The notes under the pieces: model-generated
What the model saw: the letters and a program-made list of their open reading frames with translations, nothing else
What the model was told of the DNA's origin: nothing
Database searches by the model: none
Translations under genes and position numbers: made by a program
Shown: positions 54,704 through 64,000 of the stretch, piece by piece
Layout: every line of letters starts with the position of its first letter
How positions within the stretch are numbered: the first letter of the stretch is position 1
Assembly: GCF_017813395.1 (NCBI RefSeq)
Contig: NZ_JAGIZB010000002.1
Coordinates: 1-64,000 of the forward strand
Direction: 5' to 3'
Length of the DNA: 64,000 nt
From: Pararoseomonas baculiformis
GTDB lineage: Bacteria; Pseudomonadota; Alphaproteobacteria; Acetobacterales; Acetobacteraceae

Positions 54704-57700
54704 CTACTCCGCGGGGGCGACGCGCTCGCCGCGCGGGGTATCCGCGGGCTTCTCCTCCTCCAGTCGCCGCAATTCCTCCGCCACCGCGCCGGGGGAGGGA
54801 GCGCTGCGCGCGACCAGGAGATAGAGCGCGGGCACGACGAACAGCGTCAGCAGCGTGCCCAGCGTGAGGCCGCCTGTCGTGACCAGCCCCAGGATCGTCT
54901 GGGATTCGGCCCCGGCACCCGAGGCAAAGGCGAGGGGCAGGGCACCCATCACCGTGGCCACCGATGTCATCAGGATCGGCCGGAGCCGCGCCGCGGAGGC
55001 TTCCAGCACCGCCTCCCGCGCATCCTTTCCCTCGTCGCGCAGCTGGTTGGCGAGTTCCACGATCAGGATGCCGTTCTTCGCGGCCAATCCCACCAGCAGC
55101 ACCATGCCGATCTGGCTGTAGATGTTGAGGGTGAGGCCGAAGACCCAGAGCGTGACCAGCCCGCCCGCGACGGCAAGCGGCGCGGTGGCCAGCACCACCA
55201 GCGGGTGCAGGAAGCTCTCGAACTGGCCGGCCAGCACGAGATAGGCGAGCAGAAGCACCATCCCCAGGATGAGGAAGACGGTGTAGCCGGTCTCGCGATA
55301 GTCCAGGCTTTCTCCCAGGTAGCGAATCTGTGCCGCGGATGGCAATTCGCGTGCCGCGATCTCATCGAGCCGTTCGAGCGCGGTTCCCAGCGGGAGCTCG
55401 GGGGTGAGATTCGCCTCCACCGTCACGGCCGGCAACCGGTCCACCCGCTGCAGCTCGCGCGGTGCGCCGATCTCCTGCGTTGTCACCACTGCCGAGAGCG
55501 GGACCAGCCTGTCGCCCGCTCCCCGCGCGCGCACGAAGACATTGGCCAGGTCCTCCGGGCCGCGCCGATCCTCCGGGCGGGCCTGCAGCACCACCTCATA
55601 TTCCTCGCCGCGGTCCGAATAGCGCGTGACCTCCAGCGAGCCGAACAGGATCTGCAGCGCATCGCCCACATCCTGCGCGGTGACGCCGATGGCGGAGGCG
55701 CGGTCGCGGTCCAGCCTCAGCTCGATTTGCGGCTTCGTATCCTTGTAGTTGGTGTCCAGGGCGACGAAGCCATTCACGCTCCGGGCTTCCCCCAGCACGG
55801 TGCGGGACCATTCGATCACCTGGCGGCGCTCGGTGCCGGTGATCACGAATTGCACCTGGCGTCCGCGCGTGCGCTGGCCGAGCTTGGGCGGGTTCACCGC
55901 GAAGGCGCGCACACCGGGGATGGCGGCCAGCTTTCCCTGCAGCTCCCGCTGCAGCTCCACCTGGCCCGTTTCCCGTTCATCCCAGGGCTTCAGCCGCAGG
56001 ATCAGCCGCGCGGTGTTGGCCGGGCCCTGGGTGCCGCCGCGCCCGGGGACCACGATGCCCAGCACCTGCTCCACCGGCTTGTCCTCGCCGATATAGGCCT
56101 GGAGCATCGCCTCGATCTCCTCCACCTTCCGCGTCGTCTGCTCGTAGGAAGCGCCTTCCGGTGCCTCGACCACGATGCTCACCGCGCCACGGTCCTCGTT
56201 CGGCGCCAGCTCGGAGGGAAGGGACAGGAAGGCACCTACGCCCAGCCCGGCCAGCACCACCCCCGCCAACACCGCCGCCCAGGGGTGGGAGACTGAGGCC
56301 TCCAGCCCGGAGCGGTAGCGCTTCGCCGTCCAGTCCAGGCCGCGCGCGCCCCAGCGGGCGACCAGCCCCGGCTTCTCCTCGCGCCCGTCAAAGGCGCGGA
56401 ACAGGCGGGAGGAAAGCATGGGACCCAGGGTCATGGCAGACAGGGTGGAGACCGCGACGATGGCGGCGAGAACCACGGCGAATTCGCGAAACAGCCGCCC
56501 GATATTTCCCTGGAGGAAACCCAGGGGCACGATGACCGCCAGCAGAACGGCGGAGGTGGCGAAGACGGCGGCGCCCAGCTGCCGCGTTGCGCGTGCCGCC
56601 GCCAGCACGGCCTTTTCCTTCTCCTGCTGCTGGCGCCGGCGGACATTCTCCAGGATCACCACCGCATCATCGACGCAGAGCCCGATGGCCAGCACAACGG
56701 CCAGGATGGTGAGCACATTGATCGAGTAGCCGAACGCGGCGGCAACGGCGGCGGCGGGGATGATGGAGGCCGGGATGGTCGCCGCCGGAATGATGGTGGC
56801 GCGGAAGGAGCCCAGGAAGAGGTAGATGACGAAGACGATGACGCCCACGGTCTGCACCAGTGTCGTCGCCACGTTCCAGAGGGTCTCGGAGATGAAGACG
56901 GATTCGTCATAGCCGATCTCCACCTGGATCCCCTCCGGCAGAAGGGGCCGCAGCCGTTCCAGCGCCGCCCGGACGCCCTGCGCCACCTCCAGCGTGTTCG
57001 CATTGGACTGCCGGACCACGCCCAACGAGATGGCGTCCTGCCCATCGAGCCGGAAGCCCGTGCGGTACTCCTCCACTCCGATCTCGACCCGGGCCACGTC
57101 GCCCAGCCGCACCCGGCCGGAAGGCGCCCCGGGGGCGGCGGGCGTGCCCTCCCGCAGCACCAGCTCGGCGAACTGGCGCGGCTCCGTGAAGCGAGTCACG
57201 GCGCGCAGGGTGATCTCCTGCCGCCCCGTTTCCAGCCTTCCCGCGGGAACCTCCAGGTTCTCCGCCCGCAGCCGGTCCGCCACATCGGCGGCGGTGATCC
57301 CACGCGCCGCCATGGCCTGGCGGTCCAGCCAGATCCGCATGGCGTAGCGCCGCTCGCCGCCGATCTGCACGCGGGCCACGCCGGGCACCGTGCCCAGCGC
57401 ATCGACCATCACGCGGTCTGCGATGTCGGTCAGTTCCGCCGGGTCCAGCTTCTCGGCGCGGACCGAGAGATACATCATCGGGAAGTCATCGGCCGATGCC
57501 TTCTCGATCACGGGGTCCTCGATCCCCGCCGGCAGGTCCCGCCGCACGGCCGAGACGCGGTCCCGCACATCCGCCGCCGCCCCGTCCAGATCGGCGCCGG
57601 CCTGGAACTCCACCGTGATCTGCGCGGTCTCGTCCCGGCTCTGGGATCGGATGAGCCGCACATCGTCGATCCCGGAGAGGTTGTCCTCCACGATCTTCGT

Positions 57701-57889
57701 CACCTCGCGCTCCACCACCTCGGCCGGTGCGCCGCGGTAGATGACGGAGATGGAGACGACGGGCGGGTCGATATCCGGGTATTCGCGCACGGGCAGGGTG
57801 AAGGCCGCGCCGACGCCGATGGCGATCAGCAGCAGGTTGAGACAGGCCGCGAGAACGGGCCGGGTGACAGGCAGGTCCAGCAGGCGCAT
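54704..57889 (-). CDS. RND efflux pump inner-membrane permease (AcrB/HAE1 family)
   Basis: 1061 residues, usual for the family. N-terminal ITRPVLAACLNLLLIAIGVGAAFTLPVREYPDIDPP motif, the TM4 proton-relay aspartates in GLCVDDAVVILENVRR, and the TM10 Lys/Asn region GLAAKNGILIVELANQLRDEG are in place. Two periplasmic porter-docking loops complete the fold. Drives proton-coupled export across both membranes with the adaptor encoded 3 bases upstream and an outer-membrane factor from elsewhere, since none is nearby. Confidence 0.94.
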   Translation of the reverse strand: MRLLDLPVTRPVLAACLNLLLIAIGVGAAFTLPVREYPDIDPPVVSISVIYRGAPAEVVEREVTKIVEDNLSGIDDVRLIRSQSRDETAQITVEFQAGADLDGAAADVRDRVSAVRRDLPAGIEDPVIEKASADDFPMMYLSVRAEKLDPAELTDIADRVMVDALGTVPGVARVQIGGERRYAMRIWLDRQAMAARGITAADVADRLRAENLEVPAGRLETGRQEITLRAVTRFTEPRQFAELVLREGTPAAPGAPSGRVRLGDVARVEIGVEEYRTGFRLDGQDAISLGVVRQSNANTLEVAQGVRAALERLRPLLPEGIQVEIGYDESVFISETLWNVATTLVQTVGVIVFVIYLFLGSFRATIIPAATIPASIIPAAAVAAAFGYSINVLTILAVVLAIGLCVDDAVVILENVRRRQQQEKEKAVLAAARATRQLGAAVFATSAVLLAVIVPLGFLQGNIGRLFREFAVVLAAIVAVSTLSAMTLGPMLSSRLFRAFDGREEKPGLVARWGARGLDWTAKRYRSGLEASVSHPWAAVLAGVVLAGLGVGAFLSLPSELAPNEDRGAVSIVVEAPEGASYEQTTRKVEEIEAMLQAYIGEDKPVEQVLGIVVPGRGGTQGPANTARLILRLKPWDERETGQVELQRELQGKLAAIPGVRAFAVNPPKLGQRTRGRQVQFVITGTERRQVIEWSRTVLGEARSVNGFVALDTNYKDTKPQIELRLDRDRASAIGVTAQDVGDALQILFGSLEVTRYSDRGEEYEVVLQARPEDRRGPEDLANVFVRARGAGDRLVPLSAVVTTQEIGAPRELQRVDRLPAVTVEANLTPELPLGTALERLDEIAARELPSAAQIRYLGESLDYRETGYTVFLILGMVLLLAYLVLAGQFESFLHPLVVLATAPLAVAGGLVTLWVFGLTLNIYSQIGMVLLVGLAAKNGILIVELANQLRDEGKDAREAVLEASAARLRPILMTSVATVMGALPLAFASGAGAESQTILGLVTTGGLTLGTLLTLFVVPALYLLVARSAPSPGAVAEELRRLEEEKPADTPRGERVAPAE

Positions 57890-57892
57890 GGG

Positions 57893-59002
57893 TCAGCCCC
57901 GCCCCGCGGGGCCGGCCTGGGCCGTTGCGCCATCACGGCCGGCCGGCGCTTCTTCCTCCCGCGGGTTGATGGGCTGGCCATCCCCGACCTGGTCGCCCCC
58001 TTCGACCACCACACGGTCGCCTGGCGAGAGACCCTCGAGGATCTCCATCCGCTCGGGCTCGCGGATGCCGATCCTCACCTCGGCCCGTTCGGCCTTTCCG
58101 TCGCGCTCGCGATAGACGAAATGCGTCGTGCCCCGGAGCTGCACGGCGCGGGGCGGGACCGTGACCGCATCGGCCACGCGCTCCGTCGCCACGCGCAGGT
58201 TCACCAGCATCCCGGGCCTCAGCTCGCCATCGGGGTTGGGAAGCCGCGCCTCCACCTCCAGGGTGCGGGTGGCAGGGTCCACGCGCCCGTCCAGCGCGTG
58301 GATGCGTCCCTCGAAGCGCCGCTCGGGAAAGGCGGGGCTGGTGACCTCCACCGGTGCGCCGGGCCGCAGCCGGCCCATTTCCTGTTCCGGCACGGTGAAG
58401 CGCAGGGCGATCGGGTCCACCGCATCCAGCGTGGTCAGCGCCGTGCCGGCCTGCACGACCGAGCCGACGCTCACCCGGCGCAGCCCGACCCTGCCGGCGA
58501 AGGGCGCGCGCACCTCCGTGTCCCGCAGGCGGGACTCCGCGGCGCGCATCCGCGCCAGGGCCGCCTGCAGGCGGCGGCGGGCATCCTCCACCGTGGCCCG
58601 CGGCGTGTTGCCGGTGTGGAGCAACTGCTCACCCCGCTCCACCGCCTGTTCGATTTCCGCGGCCTCGGCGCGGGCGGCGAGCAGCTCCGCCTGCTGTTCG
58701 GCCGGGTCCAGCCTCGCGAGAACCGCGCCCTCCTCGACCCGCTGTCCTTGCTCGAACTCGATCTCGGTGATGCGGCCGGCCGTCGCGGTCGCCACGGTCA
58801 CGCTGTCCACTGCCGCCACCGTGCCCACGGCTTCCACGCGGCGGAGGATCTCCTCCTGCCGGGCTTCCGCCAGAACCACGGGCGTGGGCGGGCGCTCCGG
58901 ACGGGAGGCTTCCTCGGTACCGGGACGGAAATAGAACCAGGCACCGCCCCCCAGGCCAAGCGCCAGCGCCACCCCCAGGGCGATCTTCCCGACCCTACCC
59001 AT
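57893..59002 (-). CDS. RND efflux periplasmic adaptor (membrane fusion protein)
   Basis: 369 residues from MGRVGKIALGVALALGLGGG; N-terminal span 7-22. Beta-barrel/lipoyl region (VDSVTVATATAGRITEIEFEQGQRVEEGAVLARLD), alpha-hairpin (about 105-165) and second lipoyl half (RAPFAGRVGLRRVSVGSVVQAGTALTTL) are visible. It bridges the RND permease and the outer-membrane channel. No lipobox is seen, so it is a membrane-anchored rather than lipidated adaptor. Operon with the permease. Confidence 0.92.
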   Translation of the reverse strand: MGRVGKIALGVALALGLGGGAWFYFRPGTEEASRPERPPTPVVLAEARQEEILRRVEAVGTVAAVDSVTVATATAGRITEIEFEQGQRVEEGAVLARLDPAEQQAELLAARAEAAEIEQAVERGEQLLHTGNTPRATVEDARRRLQAALARMRAAESRLRDTEVRAPFAGRVGLRRVSVGSVVQAGTALTTLDAVDPIALRFTVPEQEMGRLRPGAPVEVTSPAFPERRFEGRIHALDGRVDPATRTLEVEARLPNPDGELRPGMLVNLRVATERVADAVTVPPRAVQLRGTTHFVYRERDGKAERAEVRIGIREPERMEILEGLSPGDRVVVEGGDQVGDGQPINPREEEAPAGRDGATAQAGPAGRG

Positions 59003-59149
59003 CTGAACCGCCCTGTCCCGATAATCCGACCATGGCGGTCGGGCATTCCGTGCAACGCGGCACCACCCGGCCGGGTTGAGGAAAGGACACCAGACGACGG
59101 CCGAACCTGATGCTTCGCCCGGATCGGCGCCGGCTGTAGAACCGGTCCC

Positions 59150-61240
59150 ATGCCCGTTCCCCCAGATGCCCGCCCGACCCTGGCCGCCCCGGACGACGAT
59201 CCCTGGCTGTGGCTCGAGGAGGTGGAAGGCGAGCGCGCCCTGGCCTGGGTGCAAGGGCAGAACGCCGCCACCCTCTCCCGCCTGGCCGATGCGGCCTTCG
59301 AAGCGGACCGCGACGCCGTGCGCGCCGTGCTGGACCGGCCGGACAAGCTGCCCTTCGTCACCCGCCGGGGCGGCTGGCTCTATAATTTCTGGCAGGATGC
59401 CGCCAATCCCCGCGGCCTGTGGCGCCGCACGACGCTTGAGAGCTATCGCCGCCCCGAGCCGGAATGGGAGCTCCTGCTCGACCTGGACGCGCTTGTGGCG
59501 GCGGAGGGGGCGGATTGGGTCTGGCAGGGCGCCACCACCCTGCCCGGGACGCATGATCGCGCCATGCTTCGCCTTTCTCGTGGCGGCGGCGATGCCGTCG
59601 TGCTGCGCGAATTCGACCTGGCCGGCCGCCGCTTCGTTGAGGGTGGCTTCGCAATGCCCGAAGCCAAGGGCGGGGTGGATTGGCTGGATCGGGACACGCT
59701 GCTTCTCTCCGCCGCGCTGGGGGAGGGGATGGCCACCCGATCCGGCTATTCCCGCACCATCCGCCTGTGGCGGCGGGGCACGGACCCCGCTGCAGCCAAG
59801 GTCATCTTCGCATGCGACGAGACGCATATGGGCGCCTGGGGCGGGGTGGAGCGCGAGGGCGGCGAGCGCCTCGTCTTCATCGACCAGATCGGCTTCTACG
59901 ATACCACCGTCCATATTGGCGACCGCAGTGGCCCCAAACAGAGGCTGGACCTGCCCGCAGATGCCGAGTTCCGGTGGCAGCGCGGCTGGATGGCGGTTCG
60001 TCCACGCAGCCCCTGGACGATCGGCGGCACCACCCATGCGCCGGACACGCTCCTCGGCATTGGCTTGGCTGAATTCCTGGCGGGGGATCGTGGTTTCCAG
60101 GTGCTTTTCACCCCGGGGGAGCGGCGCGCCCTGGAGGGCTTCTTCTGGTGCGACGGCCGGCTCGTCCTGTCCGTGCTGGACGAATTGAGGCCGGAATTCA
60201 CGATCCTTACCCCAGGCGCGGGGGAATGGCGCGCCGCCCCCGTGCCGGGAATCCCGGCGGCGGGCGTGGCACAGCTATGGCCGCTCGATGCCGAGGCGGA
60301 GGAATCCGATGGCAGCCTTCTCCTGCGGCTGGAGGACCCGATCACCCCGCCCGGGCTCATGCTGACGGACCTCTCCCTTAAGCACCCCAGCTTGCTGCGC
60401 CGCTCCTCCCCCAGCTTCGACGCGGGCGGCCTGGTGGTCACGCGCCATGAGGCGGTTTCGGTTGATGGGGAGCGCATCCCCTATGTGCAGACCGGGCCCG
60501 CGGGCGCAGAGACGGGTGAGGCGCCTGTGCATCTTTCGGGCTATGGCGGCTTCCGTGTCTCAAGGCTGCCCCACTACCAGGGGATGATCGGGAAGCTCTG
60601 GCTGGAGAAGGGCGGCACGACCGTTGTTGCGAATATTCGTGGCGGCGGAGAATTCGGCACGCGCTGGCACGAGGCCGGCCGGCGGGAGGGCAAGCGGCTT
60701 TCCCATGACGACTTCGCCGCCGTGGCAGCCGATCTCGTGCGCCGCGGCGTCACGCGGCCCGGGCGCATCGCGGCAGAGGGGGGCTCGAATGGCGGTCTGC
60801 TGATCGCCAACATGCTCACCCGGTATCCCGAGCGATTCGGGGCGCTGTTCTGCACCATCCCGCTGATCGACATGCGGCGCTATTCAAAGCTGCTGGCCGG
60901 CGCGAGCTGGATCGCGGAATATGGAGATCCCGACAAGCCTGGGGACTGGGCGTTCCTGCAGCACATATCGGCCTATCACACGGCCGAGCCGGGCCGGCCC
61001 TACCCGCCCATCCTCATCGCCACCACCCGCCGCGACGACCGCGTGCACCCGGGACATGCGCGGAAGATGACGGCCAAGCTGCAGGCCATGGGCTACGAAG
61101 CCCTGTTCCACGAGCCGGCGGCGGGAGGGCACGGCTACGGGAAGGACAACGCCGAGGTGGCGAACTTCGCCGCCCTTGGGGCGGCGTTTCTGCGGCGTGC
61201 TATCGGGTGGATGGGGGAGGGCGCCGCGGAGTGGACATAG
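59150..61240 (+). CDS. Prolyl oligopeptidase family serine peptidase (S9A)
   Basis: 696 residues. N-terminal beta-propeller (about 10-420) and C-terminal alpha/beta-hydrolase with nucleophile GGSNGG (Ser546), Asp in TRRDDRVHPGHARKM and His in GGHGYGKDN. FRVSRLPHYQGMIGKLWLEKGG and ANIRGGGEFGTRWHEAG are S9A signatures. No signal peptide, so probably cytoplasmic, cutting short proline-containing peptides. Divergent from the RND adaptor gene. Confidence 0.9.
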   Translation: MPVPPDARPTLAAPDDDPWLWLEEVEGERALAWVQGQNAATLSRLADAAFEADRDAVRAVLDRPDKLPFVTRRGGWLYNFWQDAANPRGLWRRTTLESYRRPEPEWELLLDLDALVAAEGADWVWQGATTLPGTHDRAMLRLSRGGGDAVVLREFDLAGRRFVEGGFAMPEAKGGVDWLDRDTLLLSAALGEGMATRSGYSRTIRLWRRGTDPAAAKVIFACDETHMGAWGGVEREGGERLVFIDQIGFYDTTVHIGDRSGPKQRLDLPADAEFRWQRGWMAVRPRSPWTIGGTTHAPDTLLGIGLAEFLAGDRGFQVLFTPGERRALEGFFWCDGRLVLSVLDELRPEFTILTPGAGEWRAAPVPGIPAAGVAQLWPLDAEAEESDGSLLLRLEDPITPPGLMLTDLSLKHPSLLRRSSPSFDAGGLVVTRHEAVSVDGERIPYVQTGPAGAETGEAPVHLSGYGGFRVSRLPHYQGMIGKLWLEKGGTTVVANIRGGGEFGTRWHEAGRREGKRLSHDDFAAVAADLVRRGVTRPGRIAAEGGSNGGLLIANMLTRYPERFGALFCTIPLIDMRRYSKLLAGASWIAEYGDPDKPGDWAFLQHISAYHTAEPGRPYPPILIATTRRDDRVHPGHARKMTAKLQAMGYEALFHEPAAGGHGYGKDNAEVANFAALGAAFLRRAIGWMGEGAAEWT

Positions 61241-61338
61241 CAGCGCGGCCGGAGGGCAGTTTCATTCCTGCCATTCTGCCTTTATGGCCTGACTCGGAGC
61301 TTGCTGGTGGGGTTGTCAATGGCCCTGGAGAATACCCG

Positions 61339-62508
61339 ATGCTCTCGCCCCGGAACGCCTCTCCCTTGACCGAACACGGCAGCGCCGCTGGTGTGGCCGT
61401 GTCGGTCGTGCACGTCTCTTCTGGAGTCGTGCGACACGGGGCGGCGGAAGTGGAGGTCGGCTGCGACCCCTCCCTGATCCGCTTCCTGACCCTACAGGCC
61501 ATTGATGTCGAGGGGAGAGTGATCGCGCAAACGGGATTCAACGAAGCTAGGGTGTCCATACTCGGCGCTACGGCTGCTGCGCGTCTGCCCCTACCAGAGG
61601 ATCGACCGGTGGGAGCGTTGAGGGTTGTCCCTGCGGGTGCTGAGGCGGAGGTGGAGTACACCCCTGATTTCCAGCTACATCGCCTCTTTTTCGCGTCACC
61701 GCAGGCTTTTGCGGCCTCAAAAGTAGCTCGGCGCCGTGGCGAACGCCCGCGGGACAAAGAGACGCACCTCTATATGGTTCGGCAGATGGCCCGCGCATAT
61801 GCAGTCACGTCGAAAGGGAAGGAAAGCGAGCTCACGGTCACAATGACTTGCAGCTATGGCTACCGGGCCGCCGAATTGCTCGACGAGAAGCACGCGCACG
61901 AGAGCCTCACATTGATAAACTGTCTTCATGTTCATATGCAGATGCAGAAGTTTAGTGAGCAGTTGGAGAGCCGCAGCCTCTCTCTACTCACTGCTCAGTG
62001 GCACGCGGCGGCGGCAGCCCGGGACCGGGCAGCCTTCGAGGCTGCACTCAGGCAGATACTGAGCAATGCTGAATCCTACTCAAGAAACAGCTTGGCCTTT
62101 ACGATGTGCTACAATTCCGTTCGTGGGATGGCAGTGCTGGCGGGCTACTGCATCCTTTGCCTTAAAGTCGAAGCAGCCCTTGCGGCCTTGGCTGGTATTC
62201 GAACCATTTTGACGGCCGCGGGCCGCGTGTTCGCCTTCCATCCGGCGCATCTGGACGAGTTCACGAGAACCTGCCGGATCGCCGTACCGCTGGAAGACTT
62301 CGAAAACGTGCTCCGCGGATCCAGCAACCAGCAGGTAGGTGATATGCTGCAGCTGCGCATGCCGCATGTGAAGCTCACATTGGGCCAGGCGGCTAGCGAA
62401 CAACTGATACGCCCAAGCATTAGGTCCGATAATCCGGACGCGCTCCTAGTCATCATTCAGGGATTTACGGCCAGCGGCGACATATCGGCCGCCCAGGTCG
62501 CTGGGTAG
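61339..62508 (+). CDS. Unrecognised 389-residue protein
   Basis: ATG 61339 (MLSPRNASPLTEHG) is chosen for its GGAG 8 bases upstream; the frame is open about 130 bases further. The N-terminal 130 residues look beta-rich (VVHVSSGVVRHGAAEVEVGC, LTLQAIDVEG); the rest is helical with Cys-containing helices (LTVTMTCSYGYRAAELL, LAFTMCYNSVRGMAVLAGYCILCL). No family recognised, no signal peptide or membrane span certain. Codon use is less GC-biased than in the neighbours. It lies directly before a GT61 glycosyltransferase gene, hinting at a cell-surface polysaccharide role. Confidence 0.6.
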   Translation: MLSPRNASPLTEHGSAAGVAVSVVHVSSGVVRHGAAEVEVGCDPSLIRFLTLQAIDVEGRVIAQTGFNEARVSILGATAAARLPLPEDRPVGALRVVPAGAEAEVEYTPDFQLHRLFFASPQAFAASKVARRRGERPRDKETHLYMVRQMARAYAVTSKGKESELTVTMTCSYGYRAAELLDEKHAHESLTLINCLHVHMQMQKFSEQLESRSLSLLTAQWHAAAAARDRAAFEAALRQILSNAESYSRNSLAFTMCYNSVRGMAVLAGYCILCLKVEAALAALAGIRTILTAAGRVFAFHPAHLDEFTRTCRIAVPLEDFENVLRGSSNQQVGDMLQLRMPHVKLTLGQAASEQLIRPSIRSDNPDALLVIIQGFTASGDISAAQVAG

Positions 62509-62686
62509 GCTCTCTGGCAGCCAAAGGTATGGTGCGGGCTGACTTTCCAACGTTGTGGCCGCCCCGCTAACGTCGCGTTCCACCAAGAACCTTTGCTAGA
62601 CTTACTTCGCAACAAAATTCGGAGAAATCGCCCTGCTACTTGATGTCAATGAGATTGCTGGCCGGGGAGCTTGGAGTCTGGCCAGC

Positions 62687-63853
62687 TTGCCGCGGATGAC
62701 GTTGCAGGAATGGCTTCCGGCCAGGAGCCATCCGAAGGATGTGCTCGTCGTGATGCGGTCCCCGCAGGTGCTCAGCATTCCAAAGCTCGGCGAGGCCGAT
62801 GTGGCGCGCCTTCGCGGCCAAGCGGGACTGCCGAAGCAGTTCGCCACCGGGAGCGCTCCCGTGGGCGACCTGTCCGTTGCCGTATTGCACAACTGCCTAG
62901 TACTGGGGGATCGGGGCATCATCCTGACTGCAAGTGGCGTCGTGGGCGAGTGCATTGGCACGCGTCGCGTGCGCTTTGGTGAGATGCCCAACTCTGACGA
63001 CTTAGCCTTACACCTGGAACGCGCCAGGGCAGAACTTGATTCCGCTCCGGTGGTAGATTTGGCCGAGGCTGCCATCGGGTGCATGATTGATGGTGACCTC
63101 AATAGGGCTAATTACTATCACTTTCACGCCGAGTTCCTCGCAGCGCTGGTCCTGCTTGGGCGTCTGCAGGCCGAGGCAGACCTTTCCGTCTGCCCGATCG
63201 TGATGCAAGGCCTGACGGGATGGCGATCTGAGGCAGCTCGTCTTGCTGGCATCCCGGCGGACCAGCATTTCGCACTGGGCAAGCGCATGGCCCTCGTCCG
63301 GCGCCTGTATGTTCCCACCATGCTTCTGACGCGAACTCGTGTAATAGATCCCTTCTTCGGAGAGACCTTCGGGGCGATCCGGTCAGCGGTGATGGCCGGG
63401 CGGGACACGGATCAACAGACCCGTCCGAAGATCCTCTACGTTTCGCGTCAGGACACCACCGCGCGACCCATGTCTAATGAGCAGGACTTGATCGAGAGGC
63501 TGCGTGAACGAGGAGTGGAAATCTTTCTCGCCCGCGGCAGAGATTACGCCGATCAGGTCGCGGCTTTCGCCGGGCGACGCTTGATTGTAGGCGCCCACGG
63601 CGCGGGGCTCACTAACATGGGTTTTGCTTCCGCCGGATCGCGTATCCTGGAGATTTTCCCACCTGCTCGCTATCAAGTTCTCTATTACCGTATGGCTGGA
63701 GTGCTAGGGCACGGGTATCGCTGCTTCCCGGCCCGAGGTACCGAGCCTGCCGCTTCGGATAATGAGAGCTGGGAGTTGGAACTCGATGAGTTCCTGGCCG
63801 TCTTTGATGAGGTCGCACAGGAATGGAGGGCATCCACTGGCGTCGCCGCGTAG
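62687..63853 (+). CDS. GT61-family glycosyltransferase
   Basis: 388 residues if TTG 62687 is the start; the frame is open from a TAG at 62597, so the N-terminus is unsure. The C-terminal half has the GT61 (DUF563) hallmarks PKILYVSRQDTTARPMSN, ERLRERGVEIFLARG and GAHGAGLTNMGFASAGSRILEIFPP. Transfers a sugar to glycans or proteins; often in capsule or O-antigen loci. Slightly lower-GC composition than the rest of the window. Follows the unknown protein gene after about 180 bases. Confidence 0.85.
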   Translation: MPRMTLQEWLPARSHPKDVLVVMRSPQVLSIPKLGEADVARLRGQAGLPKQFATGSAPVGDLSVAVLHNCLVLGDRGIILTASGVVGECIGTRRVRFGEMPNSDDLALHLERARAELDSAPVVDLAEAAIGCMIDGDLNRANYYHFHAEFLAALVLLGRLQAEADLSVCPIVMQGLTGWRSEAARLAGIPADQHFALGKRMALVRRLYVPTMLLTRTRVIDPFFGETFGAIRSAVMAGRDTDQQTRPKILYVSRQDTTARPMSNEQDLIERLRERGVEIFLARGRDYADQVAAFAGRRLIVGAHGAGLTNMGFASAGSRILEIFPPARYQVLYYRMAGVLGHGYRCFPARGTEPAASDNESWELELDEFLAVFDEVAQEWRASTGVAA

Positions 63854-63897
63854 GAGGTGGATCGAACTCAACCCGGCGACGCCCGCGATAAGTGACC

Positions 63898-63918
63898 AGC
63901 CCCCCCGAGGGGGGGGCT
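63898..63918 (+). terminator. Hairpin after the GT61 gene
   Basis: 9-bp stem AGCCCCCCC / GGGGGGGCT with a 3-base loop, 45 bases after the stop codon. No T-run follows. The remaining sequence to 64000 shows nothing recognisable. Confidence 0.5.
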
Positions 63919-64000
63919 ATGAGGCGCTTTGGTTTGGTGGTGCAGGTCCAGCGTTAGCCTTCGACGGCTACGGAGCCCTCCGACACCCCTGAAGGGCTTG

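Noticed and set aside
63919-64000. Frame crossing the end of the window
   Set aside because: Too short and without a start or motif; nothing can be supported.

Overview
The window is uniformly GC-rich, with densely packed genes, many ATGA/GTGA stop-start overlaps and long antisense shadow frames. Gene content and order suggest an alphaproteobacterium, most likely a Roseomonas-like member of the Acetobacteraceae. The evidence is tolA-tolB-pal-cpoB-tilS-ftsH-folP-glmM-thiD in one run, an alphaproteobacterial-type serC and rpoH, several catabolic clusters and two orphan Bug-type solute receptors. This placement is inferred from gene content; no 16S gene is present.

Layout. 1-10.3 kb: the Tol-Pal envelope system continuing into core metabolism (tRNA lysidine synthetase, FtsH protease, dihydropteroate synthase, phosphoglucosamine mutase, HMP-P kinase). 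10.3-14.2 kb: AI-2E family permease, phosphoserine transaminase and an MFS carrier. 14.3-24.1 kb: a sugar-acid-type catabolic cluster under a FadR-type GntR regulator, with three enolase-superfamily dehydratases, a 2-hydroxyacid dehydrogenase, a Bug receptor, a DHDPS-family aldolase, and a divergent VOC protein / Tat-exported Gfo/Idh/MocA pair. Two FadR-type half-palindromes overlap the regulator start codon. 24.2-28.3 kb: MFS, rpoH, an RluD-type pseudouridine synthase, two small conserved proteins and tRNA-Glu(CTC). 28.3-30.9 kb: a patchy region just after the tRNA with an FkbM methyltransferase and several small, phage-like or decayed frames, probably an integrated-element remnant. 30.9-38.3 kb: MFS, a CocE-type hydrolase with a second Bug receptor, tiny proteins, and a glucokinase/PfkB pair.

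38.7-41.5 kb: alpha/beta hydrolase, then a PadR regulator with paired cysteines, a truncated flavoprotein and an MFS carrier. 41.6-52.8 kb: a second catabolic locus. A minus-strand run encodes SDR, double EthD-domain protein, old-yellow-enzyme-type oxidoreductase and ketosteroid-dehydrogenase-like flavoprotein. A divergent run encodes a branched-chain-type ABC importer with a fused LivM-LivG. An IclR regulator and a PEP-mutase/isocitrate-lyase family enzyme follow. Two adjacent dyads lie between the divergent runs. 53.0-61.2 kb: a membrane HisKA_2 kinase, an RND efflux pump pair and an S9 prolyl oligopeptidase. 61.3-63.9 kb: a compositionally different pair, an unrecognised 389-residue protein and a GT61 glycosyltransferase, probably acquired horizontally.

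No CRISPR array, insertion sequence or integrase was seen. The most unusual structures are the tandem FadR-type operator on a start codon, the three-dehydratase operon, the dyads of the ABC locus, and the compositionally distinct pair at the right end.
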